From Vulcanimicrobiia bacterium (GTDB taxonomy: Bacteria > Vulcanimicrobiota > Vulcanimicrobiia > Vulcanimicrobiales > Vulcanimicrobiaceae), in NCBI GenBank assembly GCA_025934645.1, contig JAICWY010000013.1, positions 1 to 44,264 on the forward strand: DNA of 44,264 nucleotides, written 5' to 3'. Below, in pieces: positions 23,218-31,162 of this stretch (its first letter is position 1; every line of letters begins with the position of its first letter). A program made the translations under genes and the position numbers. The notes beneath the pieces are model-generated. The model was not told where the DNA came from. It made no database searches and saw only the letters and a list, made by a program, of their open reading frames with translations.

Positions 23218-24126
23218 CTATAAACCTCGTTCGGCTGCAATAAGGGCTGCCAGGCGTGCGTTGTTTTTCACGAGCGCGACGTTCGCTTCCAAGCTTTTTC
23301 CGCCGGTCGATTGCAGAATGCGATCCAGCAGCCAAGGCGTCACCGCTTTCCCGCTTACGCCCGCTTTCTGCGCCTCGCTAACCGCGATCTCGATGTGCCG
23401 CGCCATCTCCGTGGACGGAATCTCGTCGGGTTCCGGAATCGGGTTGACGATCAGCGTTGCGCCGGTCAGACCGAGATCGCGCTTTACGTTGGCAAAACGC
23501 GCGATTTCAGCCGGCGAATCCAGCCGCAGAGGCGCGCGCAGGCCGCTTTGCCGGCTCCAGAACGCCGGAAACTCATCGCTGCCGTACGCGATCGCCGGAA
23601 CGCCGAGCGTCTCGAGCAATTCCAACGTCCGCGGCAGATCGAGGAGCGCCTTCGCGCCGGCGCACACCACGACGACCGGCGTTCGCGCAAGTTCCTCGAG
23701 ATCTGCAGAAACGTCCATGGTACGTTCGAAACCGCGGTGCACGCCGCCGATGCCGCCGGTAGCGAACACCCGAATTCCGGCGAGGTGCGCGCAGATCATG
23801 GTTGCCGCTACCGTCGTTGCGCCGTCTTTGCCGGCTGCGAGTGCGTACGGCAGGTCGGCGCGGCTGAGTTTCAGCACGTCTTTTGCGGTACCGACACGCT
23901 CCAACTCCGCGGCGGTAAGCCCGACGCGAATCCGGCCGCCCAGAATCGCGATCGTCGCCGGAACCGCTCCCGCTTCACGCACGATGCGCTCCACGTCGTT
24001 TGCGGTTTCCAGATTGCGCGGATACGGCATCCCGTGCGAGAGAATCGTCGTTTCAAGCGCGACCACGGGTTTGCGCGCTGCAAGCGCGCTCGCGACCTCG
24101 TCGCCGATCGTCAAGAACCGGTCCAT
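23218..24126 (-). CDS. psuG: Pseudouridine-5'-phosphate glycosidase
   Basis: 302 residues. Family signatures: VVALETTILSHGMPYP near the start, TIAILGGRIRVGL, KDGATTVAATM (catalytic Lys region), FATGGIGGVHRG, SDEFPAFWSR and NPIPE. The enzyme cleaves pseudouridine 5'-phosphate to uracil and ribose 5-phosphate in the cytosol. The start ATG 24126 overlaps the end of the kinase gene by 16 nt, so PsuK and PsuG are translationally coupled, as in the known pseudouridine-degradation pathway. Confidence 0.95.
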   Translation of the reverse strand: MDRFLTIGDEVASALAARKPVVALETTILSHGMPYPRNLETANDVERIVREAGAVPATIAILGGRIRVGLTAAELERVGTAKDVLKLSRADLPYALAAGKDGATTVAATMICAHLAGIRVFATGGIGGVHRGFERTMDVSADLEELARTPVVVVCAGAKALLDLPRTLELLETLGVPAIAYGSDEFPAFWSRQSGLRAPLRLDSPAEIARFANVKRDLGLTGATLIVNPIPEPDEIPSTEMARHIEIAVSEAQKAGVSGKAVTPWLLDRILQSTGGKSLEANVALVKNNARLAALIAAERGL

Positions 24127-25022
24127 GCTGACTCCAATAAAGCGGGTGAGAGATCGGGACGAACGCTCGAGGGAGATGCAACGGTAAGTGCAGCGCAAAG
24201 CATGCCGGTTCGCGCCGCCTCACGCGCGTCGCGCCCTCGGATCGATGCGTACAGCATCCCGGCTGCAAGCGCATCGCCTGCTCCCGTCGCATCGACGCAA
24301 TCGGCCGGCTGCGCCGGTAATTCCACGATGCCCTGCGCGTCCGCCAGCACGATCCCGCGAGCCCCGCGGGTTACCACGGCGGTCGCCGCGCCGCGCTTGC
24401 GCAACGCGTCCGCGCAAGCGGCGATCGGCGCATCGCCGCCCAGATACGATTGCGCTTCGCCATGGTTCATAATCAGCAGCGAGATCCCGCGCAGATCCGC
24501 GGGCAATCTGCGGACCTTCGCTTCACTGACGACATCGATGGCTAGGCGCGGCCCCGTTTTGCCGCAGTGCGCGATGCAGTACTGCAGCGCCTCCCCGGAG
24601 AGATTGCAATCCGCGAATAGCCAACCGGCGCGCTCGAGCGCGGGCCAACGATCTTCCAACAATGCCGGAGTGATCGACGCCGCGGCGCTCATATCGGAAA
24701 CGCCGATGTAGAGGTCGCCGCGCTCGTCCAGCACGGCGGCATACTCGGACGTGGGAGATTCCGCGGTCCGCGCAACGAGGCCGGTTTCGATCCCGCTCGC
24801 TTCCGCGTGCCGCAGCAGCGCGTCGCCGTTCTCGTCGTTACCGAGAACGCAGAGCAGAGAGACCGGAACTTGCAAGCGCGAGAGATTTTCGGCGACGTTG
24901 CGCGCGACGCCGCCGAAGCTGCGTCGCGCGCTTGCCGGATTCGATGTTCGAAGCCTGGGGCGATCCGCCGGAACGTATTTGCGATCGACGGATGCACCGC
25001 CGATGCAAACCGCAGCGGTCAC
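24111..25022 (-). CDS. psuK: PfkB-family kinase, probable pseudouridine kinase
   Basis: 303 residues. PfkB fold: CIGGASVDRKYV at the start, FGGVARNVAENLSRL (sugar-binding GG), and the C-terminal VDATGAGDALAAG with the catalytic Asp. SNPASARRSFGGVARN closely fits pseudouridine kinases, and the overlapping downstream psuG makes this assignment strong: phosphorylation of pseudouridine at the 5' position. The GTG start overlaps the stop of the peroxiredoxin gene by 4 nt (GTGA). Confidence 0.9.
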   Translation of the reverse strand: MTAAVCIGGASVDRKYVPADRPRLRTSNPASARRSFGGVARNVAENLSRLQVPVSLLCVLGNDENGDALLRHAEASGIETGLVARTAESPTSEYAAVLDERGDLYIGVSDMSAAASITPALLEDRWPALERAGWLFADCNLSGEALQYCIAHCGKTGPRLAIDVVSEAKVRRLPADLRGISLLIMNHGEAQSYLGGDAPIAACADALRKRGAATAVVTRGARGIVLADAQGIVELPAQPADCVDATGAGDALAAGMLYASIRGRDAREAARTGMLCAALTVASPSSVRPDLSPALLESAWTGS

Positions 25023-25525
25023 TTCAGTTTTTCGAGTTCCTCGAGGATCTGCGTTTCGTCAGGCTCCTCGCCGATGTCGTGCACGTCGATATAGCGCACA
25101 ACGCCTTGCTTGTCGATGACGAAAACGGCTCGTTCCGAGCGGCCCGCCTTTTCGTCGAACACGCCGAATTGACGCGCGACATTTCCATGCGGCCAGAAGT
25201 CGCACAGCAGCGGGTAACTGATTCCGCCGAGGGACTCGGCCCACGCGCGGTTCGTGTGTGTGGAATCGATTGAGATGCCCACAACTTGGGCATCGAGCCC
25301 CTTAAAGCGCCCGAGATTCTTCTCGAGGCCGGGCATTTGGCTCGTTCAAACGGGCGTAAATGCGAAGGGGTAAAACACGACGACGACGTTTTGCTTGCCT
25401 TTTTGATCGGCAAGACGCCAGCGTTCGCCGCGGTGGCTTTCGAGTTCGAAATCCGGCGCCGGTGCGCCGACCTCCAATGTGGCGGATCTATTGGCCGTGG
25501 AGGTTCGGCCCTTCTGTACTGCCAT
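25019..25525 (-). CDS. Peroxiredoxin (AhpE-like), probable selenoprotein with in-frame UGA
   Basis: 168 residues if UGA 25348-25346 is read as selenocysteine (residue 60). The thioredoxin-fold segments are VGAPAPDFELESHRGERW, VVVVFYPFAFTPV, then UGA, then TSQMPGLEKN. UGA is exactly at the peroxidatic position of the conserved FTPxCTxE motif. The reading frame is intact on both sides, with VVGISIDSTHTNRAW, CDFWPHGNVARQFGVF and the catalytic-site Arg in SERAVFVID. A second Cys is at 108, where many relatives have Ser. A hairpin downstream fits a bacterial SECIS element. The enzyme would reduce hydroperoxides. Alternatives are a TGC-to-TGA null allele or a sequencing error. ATG 25525 is preferred; an in-frame GTG at 25543 is possible. 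It overlaps psuK by 4 nt. Confidence 0.8.
25310..25327 (-). promoter_or_regulatory. Candidate bacterial SECIS hairpin
   Basis: On the coding (minus) strand CTCGAGA (25327-25321) pairs with TCTCGGG (25316-25310) around a 4-nt loop AGAA (25320-25317), seven pairs including one U-G. The loop lies 26-29 nt downstream of the UGA and has G at its second position. Both points agree with the described bacterial SECIS consensus (loop roughly 16-37 nt from UGA, G early in the loop). Binding by SelB is inferred. Confidence 0.6.
25346..25348 (-). other. In-frame UGA at the peroxidatic Cys codon (putative Sec)
   Basis: TGA on the minus strand within the peroxiredoxin frame, between GTT (Val) and ACG (Thr). 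It replaces the Cys that is invariant in peroxiredoxins. Readthrough as Sec would keep the chemistry. Confidence 0.75.
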
Positions 25526-25554
25526 GGCGCCGAACTGCGTCACGGCTTTGGGGT

Positions 25555-27255
25555 TTACCTCTCGAAGATCGGCTCACGCAACCCGCGCAGCGGCCGCGGC
25601 TCGGCGTGCGCGTGCAGATCGAACGCGACGATCTCGTTTTCACCCGCATGCAGCCACGGCGCAGGGACGTACAACGTGCGTTGCGGACCGATTTCCCAGA
25701 AACGACCTGCGTTGTGTCCGTTCACCCACAGCGCGCCTTTGCGCAGCGCGCGAACGTCCAGGAACGTATCGCCCGGCTCATCGAGCGCAAAACGCCCCCG
25801 GTAGAACGCAGGTGCGGTTGCCTGCTTTCCCTCGAATTGCAGCGCAGTGAGATCGTCCATGGGCAGCGGCGCCATCTGCCAATTCTCCAGCAGCGCGCCG
25901 TTCAACGTAACGCGGCCCGTAATACCCTTGCGCTCACCGGGGAACGCGCGCCCGTAGTTCGCGCGGCCGCAATTCTCGACGAGAATTTGCAACTGCGCAC
26001 CGGGACCCGCATCAAGCCGCACGCGGTTTTCGTTCAGGCGGCGATCGAGATGCGCGACGGGCGTGCCGTCCAGCATGACGACGGCGTAGTCGCGCAACCC
26101 GTCGATCTGCAGCGTTCCCGACGCGCCCTCGGAAAGCACCGTGCGGTAGAGCACGAAGCCGAACGCCGCGCCGAGCGTTTCCATCGAAAGGGGTTGCACC
26201 GATTCGAAGATCGTTTGCACCAAATCCCACGGCGCCGCGCATTCGCGTAGAACGAATTCAGGAATCTCGATCGCAGCTGGTATTTCCGGGACGGGACGCG
26301 CCTTGCGCCCGCGCACGCGCGCGACGACATCGCGAAAAGCGAAATACTTTGCAGTGGGACGCCCCGCCTCGTCGATCGCTGCGCAGTAGTCGTAACTCGT
26401 GGTGGTTGGCTGATACTGCCCTTCGTCGTTGAAATTCGCGCCGTTCCAAAAGCCGAAGTTCGTGCCGCCGTGCAGCATGTAGATATTCACCGACGCGCCG
26501 GCGCGCAGCATCCATTCCAAATCCGCCACTTGCAGCGTGTCTTCGAGCTGTGCGTGCGGCTCGCCCCAATGGTCGAACCAGCCTGCCCAGTACTCACCGC
26601 AGAGCAGCGGCTCGTCCGGACGCAGCTGCCGTATGCGGGCGAGCTGACTCTCCGGATCGCCCGGTGCGAACGTCGTGGCGATCGGAATACCCGTAAGCGC
26701 GCCGGCAGCCAGATCGCCCGGTTGATCGATCGTGAAAAAAGGTGAGGGGCCGAATCCGGCTTGGACGAGCGCGTCGCGCACGGCAGCCATGTACGCTTCG
26801 TCGTTGCCGAACGCGCCGTATTCGTTTTCGATCTGCACCGCGATAATCGGGCCGCCATACACAGCCTGCAACGGTGCGAGCTCTTTGCCGAGCCGGTTCA
26901 GCCACTCGCGCAGCGGATCCATATAGCGCGCGTCCGTCGAGCGCACCGGGATCTCGCCTTCGCGCATCAACCATGCGGGAAGCCCGCCGAATTCCCATTC
27001 CGCGCAGACGTAAGGGCCGGGCCGCAAGATTACGTGCAGATCCTCTTCCGCGGCAAGGCGCACGTACGCCGCTACGTCATTCCACTCATCGAAATCGTAA
27101 CGGCCGGGCTCGCGTTCGTGGCGGTTCCAGAACACGTACGTCGAGATCGCGTCGATACCCATCGCGCGCGCCATGCGTAAGCGCACACGCCAGTATTCGG
27201 GCGGAATGCGCGCGTAATGCATTTCGCCCGAAAGGACCGGATGCGGACACTTCAT
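25555..27255 (-). CDS. Beta-galactosidase, glycoside hydrolase family 35
   Basis: 566 residues. The GH35 TIM barrel is recognisable: SGEMHYARIPPEYW at the start, ISTYVFWNRHE, VILRPGPYVCAEWEFGG, the acid/base Glu in QIENEYGAFG and the nucleophile Glu in LLCGEYWAGWFDHWG. YMLHGGTNFGF follows. C-terminal jelly-roll domains contain LWVNGHNAGRFWEIGPQ. There is no signal peptide, so it should act on galactosides inside the cell. The start at 27255 overlaps the galT stop by 4 nt (ATGA), linking galactose release to the Leloir enzyme. Confidence 0.93.
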   Translation of the reverse strand: MKCPHPVLSGEMHYARIPPEYWRVRLRMARAMGIDAISTYVFWNRHEREPGRYDFDEWNDVAAYVRLAAEEDLHVILRPGPYVCAEWEFGGLPAWLMREGEIPVRSTDARYMDPLREWLNRLGKELAPLQAVYGGPIIAVQIENEYGAFGNDEAYMAAVRDALVQAGFGPSPFFTIDQPGDLAAGALTGIPIATTFAPGDPESQLARIRQLRPDEPLLCGEYWAGWFDHWGEPHAQLEDTLQVADLEWMLRAGASVNIYMLHGGTNFGFWNGANFNDEGQYQPTTTSYDYCAAIDEAGRPTAKYFAFRDVVARVRGRKARPVPEIPAAIEIPEFVLRECAAPWDLVQTIFESVQPLSMETLGAAFGFVLYRTVLSEGASGTLQIDGLRDYAVVMLDGTPVAHLDRRLNENRVRLDAGPGAQLQILVENCGRANYGRAFPGERKGITGRVTLNGALLENWQMAPLPMDDLTALQFEGKQATAPAFYRGRFALDEPGDTFLDVRALRKGALWVNGHNAGRFWEIGPQRTLYVPAPWLHAGENEIVAFDLHAHAEPRPLRGLREPIFER

Positions 27256-28265
27256 GCGCGCGCGAGCCGCTGCGCCGCTTCTTCGGGCGCGATGTCGCGC
27301 TGCGGCTGCGCGAGCAGTTCGTAGCCGACCATATACTTTCGAATCGAGGCCGAGCGCAGCAACGGCGGCAAATAATGCGCGTGCAGGTGCCACTCGTCGT
27401 GCCGCGCGCCATCCGCGGGCTGTTGGTGAAAGCCCATCGAGTACGGAAACGCGGTATCGAAAACCCGATCGTAGCGCGACGTGAGCGCTTGTACCGCCTC
27501 AGCCAGCGCATCGCGCTGCTCGCCGGCCAGTTCGTCGATGCTGCCCATATGCGTGCGGGGCATCACCAGCGCCTCGAACGGCCACACCGCCCAAAAGGGC
27601 ACGACGACGCAGGCGTGTTCGTTGGAGAAAACCACGCGCTCTTGCGCTTCCATCTCGCGCGCAGCGTAGGCGCAAAGCAAACACTCGGCGTTTTCGCTGC
27701 GATACTTGCGCAGCATACGCGTTTCCGTCGCCATATCGTTCGGTATGGAGGCGTTCGCCCAGATCTGGCCGTGCGGATGGGGGTTGCTCGCGCCCATCAT
27801 CGCGCCGCGGTTTTCAAAAATGGTTACCGCGTTGACGTACGGGAGATCGCGCATCTGGCTGTACTGCGAAGCCCATGCATCGACGACGCCGCGAATCTGC
27901 GGCACGCTCATCTTGGCGACGTCCAGATCGTGACGAGGCGAAAAGCAGAGAACGCGGCACGTTCCGCGCTCGCTCTGCGCGCGCAGCAGCGGACCGCCCG
28001 CGTGCGCGTCGGGCACGTCCGGCAACAGCGCCGCGAAATCATTTTCGAACGCGAAGGTTTGCTCGTACGGCGGATTGCGCTTGCCGTTCGCGCGTGCGTT
28101 TCCGGGACACAAGTAGCACTCCGGATCGTATGCGGCGCGCATGGGCGCGGGGCTTTCCGAAACCTCGCCTTGCCATGGGCGCGCCAAGCGGTGCGGAGAA
28201 ACCAAAACCCACCGGTCGAGCAGCGGATCGTACCGCCGGTGCGGGGTCGCGCGCCAATCGTTCAA
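27252..28265 (-). CDS. galT: Galactose-1-phosphate uridylyltransferase
   Basis: 337 residues. LDRWVLVSPHRLARPW begins the N-terminal half; CYLCPGN provides the zinc Cys pair; GASNPHPHGQIWA is the active-site HPH motif whose second His forms the uridylyl intermediate; the C-terminal half has HLHAHYLPPL. It exchanges UMP between UDP-glucose and galactose 1-phosphate in the Leloir pathway. The start appears to be TTG at 28265, one base after the TAA of the upstream gene. Neither galK nor galE is in the window, although the ROK kinase at 21869 is a sugar kinase. Confidence 0.93.
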   Translation of the reverse strand: MNDWRATPHRRYDPLLDRWVLVSPHRLARPWQGEVSESPAPMRAAYDPECYLCPGNARANGKRNPPYEQTFAFENDFAALLPDVPDAHAGGPLLRAQSERGTCRVLCFSPRHDLDVAKMSVPQIRGVVDAWASQYSQMRDLPYVNAVTIFENRGAMMGASNPHPHGQIWANASIPNDMATETRMLRKYRSENAECLLCAYAAREMEAQERVVFSNEHACVVVPFWAVWPFEALVMPRTHMGSIDELAGEQRDALAEAVQALTSRYDRVFDTAFPYSMGFHQQPADGARHDEWHLHAHYLPPLLRSASIRKYMVGYELLAQPQRDIAPEEAAQRLARA

Positions 28266-28266
28266 C

Positions 28267-29502
28267 TTAGTGGGTGGTCTTTGCCAGCAGCCTCGCCGAA
28301 ACTTCTTCCGCCGTACGGTTCACCGGAATGAAATAGCGGTCTGCGATACGGAGCGCACGTCCGTCGGGTTCCACCGAAAACACTTCGAAATACTCGCCGC
28401 GCCGGCCGTTGATATCGACCTGAACGCGGACCTGGCCATTGTCCGCGGGCTTCACGCCGACGATCTCCGCGCGCGAGTCGCGGGAAACGATCGGTGATTC
28501 CGAAATCGCTTTAGGATCGGACGCGGCCGGCATGCCTAAATGCTGCAGTGCGCGCCCCGTGTCTCCGGAAATCACCGCATCCAGGTACGATGCGACCATA
28601 ACTCGCGCGCGTCCCTCGAATGCGCTTTCCGCCGCCGGCGTACTCGCTGCATGGGCACGCGGCGGAGCATACGCAACACTTGCGCTATGCCACTTCCGCG
28701 TAAAATACGGATTTTGAGAGCGATCGAATTTCCACGCGCGCGCCACGCGTACCGGACGCCGAATGCGGTGCGGAACCTTATGCAGGGTCACGTGGCGTTG
28801 CGCTGCAGCGGCGTGCGCGGGCGCGACATGGGCGCGCGGCGCAGACTGCTGCGCGGAAGGCTGCCGTACCGCATGACGCAGCGCCACACGAGCCGGTTGT
28901 GCTTTAGGTTGTACGGCAGCGACGCGAACCGGGTGCGGTTGAGGTTGCGGCGCAAGAAAGATATCTGCGGGTCCGTCAATCATGCCGCGCTGATGCGCGT
29001 ATTGCGCGATAAGCGGCGCGACCGCAATCAGTACGGTAAGCGCCACCAGCGCTGCGACCGCCGGCGTAATGCGGCGCTTCGGCACGTCGGCCGGCGTCGA
29101 ACTTTCGTCAAACTGCCCTTCCGGCAGCGTGGCTAAAATGCGTTTGAGCGCATCCTCGCCCAGTGCGGGGATCGCGCGGCGGTTCTCACGCAAAAACGCG
29201 GCGAAGCGGTTGGGCAGGAAGTCGTCGCACGCATCGATGAGCTTTTGCAATTCTTGCGGACGTATGCCGGCGCCGACGAGCGAATCTTCCGGTGCGCCGG
29301 AGTGCGATTCGTATCCCAGGAACATCGCGAACTGCACGCGTTCCGCAGTATCGAAGCGCTTAATGCTGCGCGAGACGAGCGCATGGACCTCATCGGGCGG
29401 CAACGTGGTGATGTAGCGTTCGACGGCGTCCGCAAACGCTAGCGGGCTGACGGCGCCGAGCGCTTTTTGCAGGCTGCGGTGTCCGGAACTTGGTGCGAGC
29501 AT
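28267..29502 (-). CDS. Single-pass membrane protein with Ala/Pro/His/Arg-rich linker, function unknown
   Basis: 411 residues. A cytosolic, mostly helical N-terminal domain (about 1-135; LPPDEVHALVSRSIKRFD, LQKLIDACDDFLPNRFAAF) precedes one TM helix (about 145-165, AVAALVALTVLIAVAPLIAQ). A ~120-residue low-complexity stretch rich in Ala, Pro, His, Gln and Arg follows. A C-terminal alpha/beta domain (about 300-405; ARVMVASYLDAVISGDTGRAL, then beta strands to ADRYFIPV) resembles small NTF2-like accessory domains. ATG 29502 has AGGGG 5-6 nt upstream. It is the first gene of the galT operon, but nothing ties it to sugar metabolism. Confidence 0.65.
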   Translation of the reverse strand: MLAPSSGHRSLQKALGAVSPLAFADAVERYITTLPPDEVHALVSRSIKRFDTAERVQFAMFLGYESHSGAPEDSLVGAGIRPQELQKLIDACDDFLPNRFAAFLRENRRAIPALGEDALKRILATLPEGQFDESSTPADVPKRRITPAVAALVALTVLIAVAPLIAQYAHQRGMIDGPADIFLAPQPQPHPVRVAAVQPKAQPARVALRHAVRQPSAQQSAPRAHVAPAHAAAAQRHVTLHKVPHRIRRPVRVARAWKFDRSQNPYFTRKWHSASVAYAPPRAHAASTPAAESAFEGRARVMVASYLDAVISGDTGRALQHLGMPAASDPKAISESPIVSRDSRAEIVGVKPADNGQVRVQVDINGRRGEYFEVFSVEPDGRALRIADRYFIPVNRTAEEVSARLLAKTTH

Positions 29503-29557
29503 ATGCACCCCTATCTTAGCGGCGCGGTGAACGGCGAACGAGGGGCATGAGCGAAGC

Positions 29558-29583
29558 GGCGGTGAGGCTTTTGCCTCACCGCC
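29558..29583 (-). terminator. Terminator hairpin after the WGxxGxxG protein gene
   Basis: A perfect 11-bp stem GGCGGTGAGGC/GCCTCACCGCC (29558-29568 and 29573-29583) with a TTTT loop. It lies 16 nt beyond the minus-strand stop at 29599. The following T tract is poor, so it may work with a termination factor. Confidence 0.6.
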
Positions 29584-29598
29584 TTCGTTGCTACGCGC

Positions 29599-29949
29599 TT
29601 AGACGCGCCGAGTCGTGTCGTAAGTCTCGACTGTCGTTCCGCGACGTCCGCCCCCCATGCCGAACAGGCCGAGCAGACCGACCAGACCGATCAATCCCCA
29701 CCAGCCGGACGATCCGCCGCCACCGCCGGTCGTCGTCGTGCCGGTTGTGGTGCCGCCGGTCGTCGTCATCGTGCCGCCGGCCGGCGAGCTCGTCGCCGTG
29801 GTCGTGGTGGTCGTAGTGGTCGAGCCGGGGCTTGCGCCTGCAGCCGGGCTCGCGCCCGGGCTTGCCTGCGCCAGAGCGAAGGCCGGCATCACGGCAAGGC
29901 CGAGCGCTAAAACAACGCCTGCGGCGCCTCTGCCGATCGCTACTATCAT
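29599..29949 (-). CDS. Small secreted WGxxGxxG-type protein
   Basis: 116 residues: a signal peptide (VLALGLAVMPAFALAQ), a Pro/Ala/Ser/Thr-rich middle with long Thr runs, a Gly run, then SGWWGLIGLVGLLGLFGMGG and a short basic tail (GGRR, TTRRV). The WGxxGxxGLxGL segment followed by Arg residues matches the WGxxGxxG C-terminal motif, a hydrophobic anchor or sorting-type signal. It is likely held in the membrane with a glycine/threonine stalk outside. AAGGAG 9 nt before ATG 29949 fixes the start. Confidence 0.7.
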   Translation of the reverse strand: MIVAIGRGAAGVVLALGLAVMPAFALAQASPGASPAAGASPGSTTTTTTTTATSSPAGGTMTTTGGTTTGTTTTGGGGGSSGWWGLIGLVGLLGLFGMGGGRRGTTVETYDTTRRV

Positions 29950-30069
29950 AGGTACGTTCTCCTTCGAAAGGCTGTGCCTCACTTGGGGTTTCTTACCCGC
30001 TGGGCAAGCTATGACGCCGTGGGAACGCCCGCTTGCGGGAGCGCGAACGCGACTAGCCAAGGTGCCGGA

Positions 30070-31080
30070 ATGATTCAGTCGCCCATCGTGCTCGATTCGA
30101 TCCGCAAAGATCCCGGACGCGTGCTTGCGTCGAACGCGAGCGCGTCGCTCCTCGATCTCGACGATGGCGTTCTGTGCCTGGAGTTTCATTCGAAAGGCAA
30201 TACGCTGGACGGCGATACGCTCTCGATCGCGGAACACGCGTTTGCGACGATTCCGGGCCGCTACGCGGGGCTGGTCATCGGCAATCAAGGTTCGCATTTT
30301 TCATTCGGCGCGAACTTACGCTGGTTGATCGGGCTGCTCGATGAGATCGGCGAGGATCGTGCGCGTTTTCACGCGCCGGCGAAGCGTTTTCAACGCCTCA
30401 CGACCGGCATGCGCGCAACGCCTTTTCCCACGGTGTCCGCACCCTTCGGTTTGACGATCGGCGGCGCGCTCGAGCTTTCGATGTACGCGGACCGCGTGCA
30501 GGCGCACGCGCAAATGCGCGCGAGCCTGCCGGAAGTTGCGGTCGGTATTTTGCCGGATCTCGGCGGCACGAGCGAACTTTACGCGCGCTGCATCGACGCG
30601 GCCGGTGAAGGGAACGAGGCCGCGGGCTTACGCGATGCGTTCCAAACCATTGTCTTCATGCGCTCGTCGAAGGATGCGCAGGACGCGCGCGCGCTGCACT
30701 TCCTCAAACCGCATGACGGAATCACGGGAGATCTGTCGCGCTTGCTGGACGATGCAAAGGCGCGCGTTCTGGACTTGACGGCAGGCTACACGCCGCCCGG
30801 GCACCGCAAGCATATTCCCGTACTCGGTGACGCGGGCTATGAAGCATTGAGCGCTGCGGTGGATACGGCGATTACGAGCGGCACGGCAACGGCGTGGGAC
30901 GGTGAGATCGCACGCGCGATCGCACGCGTTATGACCGGCGGCCCCGGGCCGGCACGGCGCGTGCCGCATGAGGAACTGCTCGACTTGGAAACGCGCTACT
31001 TCGAGACGCTCGTCTTCGATCCGCGGACGCGCGCGCGCATGCAGCACATGCTCGAACACGGCACGCCGCTTCGCAATTAG
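30070..31080 (+). CDS. Enoyl-CoA hydratase/isomerase (FadN C-terminal type, standing alone)
   Basis: 336 residues. Crotonase fold: ASLLDLDDGVLCLEFHSKGN near the start, GLVIGNQGSHFSFGANL (oxyanion hole region), FPTVSAPFGLTIGGALELS and ASLPEVAVGILPDLGGT. The opening segment is the one found in the C-terminal half of FadN-like 3-hydroxyacyl-CoA dehydrogenase/enoyl-CoA hydratase fusions. Here no dehydrogenase part precedes it; the 5' neighbour is an unrelated divergent gene. It should hydrate enoyl-CoA in fatty-acid or aromatic acid breakdown. AAGGTG lies just upstream of ATG 30070. Confidence 0.8.
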   Translation: MIQSPIVLDSIRKDPGRVLASNASASLLDLDDGVLCLEFHSKGNTLDGDTLSIAEHAFATIPGRYAGLVIGNQGSHFSFGANLRWLIGLLDEIGEDRARFHAPAKRFQRLTTGMRATPFPTVSAPFGLTIGGALELSMYADRVQAHAQMRASLPEVAVGILPDLGGTSELYARCIDAAGEGNEAAGLRDAFQTIVFMRSSKDAQDARALHFLKPHDGITGDLSRLLDDAKARVLDLTAGYTPPGHRKHIPVLGDAGYEALSAAVDTAITSGTATAWDGEIARAIARVMTGGPGPARRVPHEELLDLETRYFETLVFDPRTRARMQHMLEHGTPLRN

Positions 31081-31116
31081 CCCAACCGGTTTTAACCTAC
31101 CGCCTGGTTGTAATGG

Positions 31117-31160
31117 GCGGGCCGTTGAACGCATCCCGGCGCGCAACTGATCCGGCCCGC
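31117..31160 (+). repeat. Inverted repeat abutting the lhr start codon
   Basis: GCGGGCCG (31117-31124) and CGGCCCGC (31153-31160) form an 8-bp perfect inverted repeat with a 28-nt loop. The second arm ends 2 nt before the GTG start of lhr. As RNA this hairpin would sit against the initiation site and could limit translation; it might equally be incidental in GC-rich DNA. Confidence 0.35.
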
Positions 31161-31162
31161 AC

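Noticed and set aside
25346-25543. Reading the peroxiredoxin as a pseudogene or two separate ORFs split by a stop
   Set aside because: A single UGA at the exact catalytic codon with homology continuing in the same frame and a SECIS-like hairpin is better explained by selenocysteine; loss by mutation is kept only as an alternative.
26874-28331. 485-codon open frame on the plus strand across the galT/GH35 junction
   Set aside because: Arg-rich antisense translation without any domain; both genes on the other strand have intact catalytic motifs.
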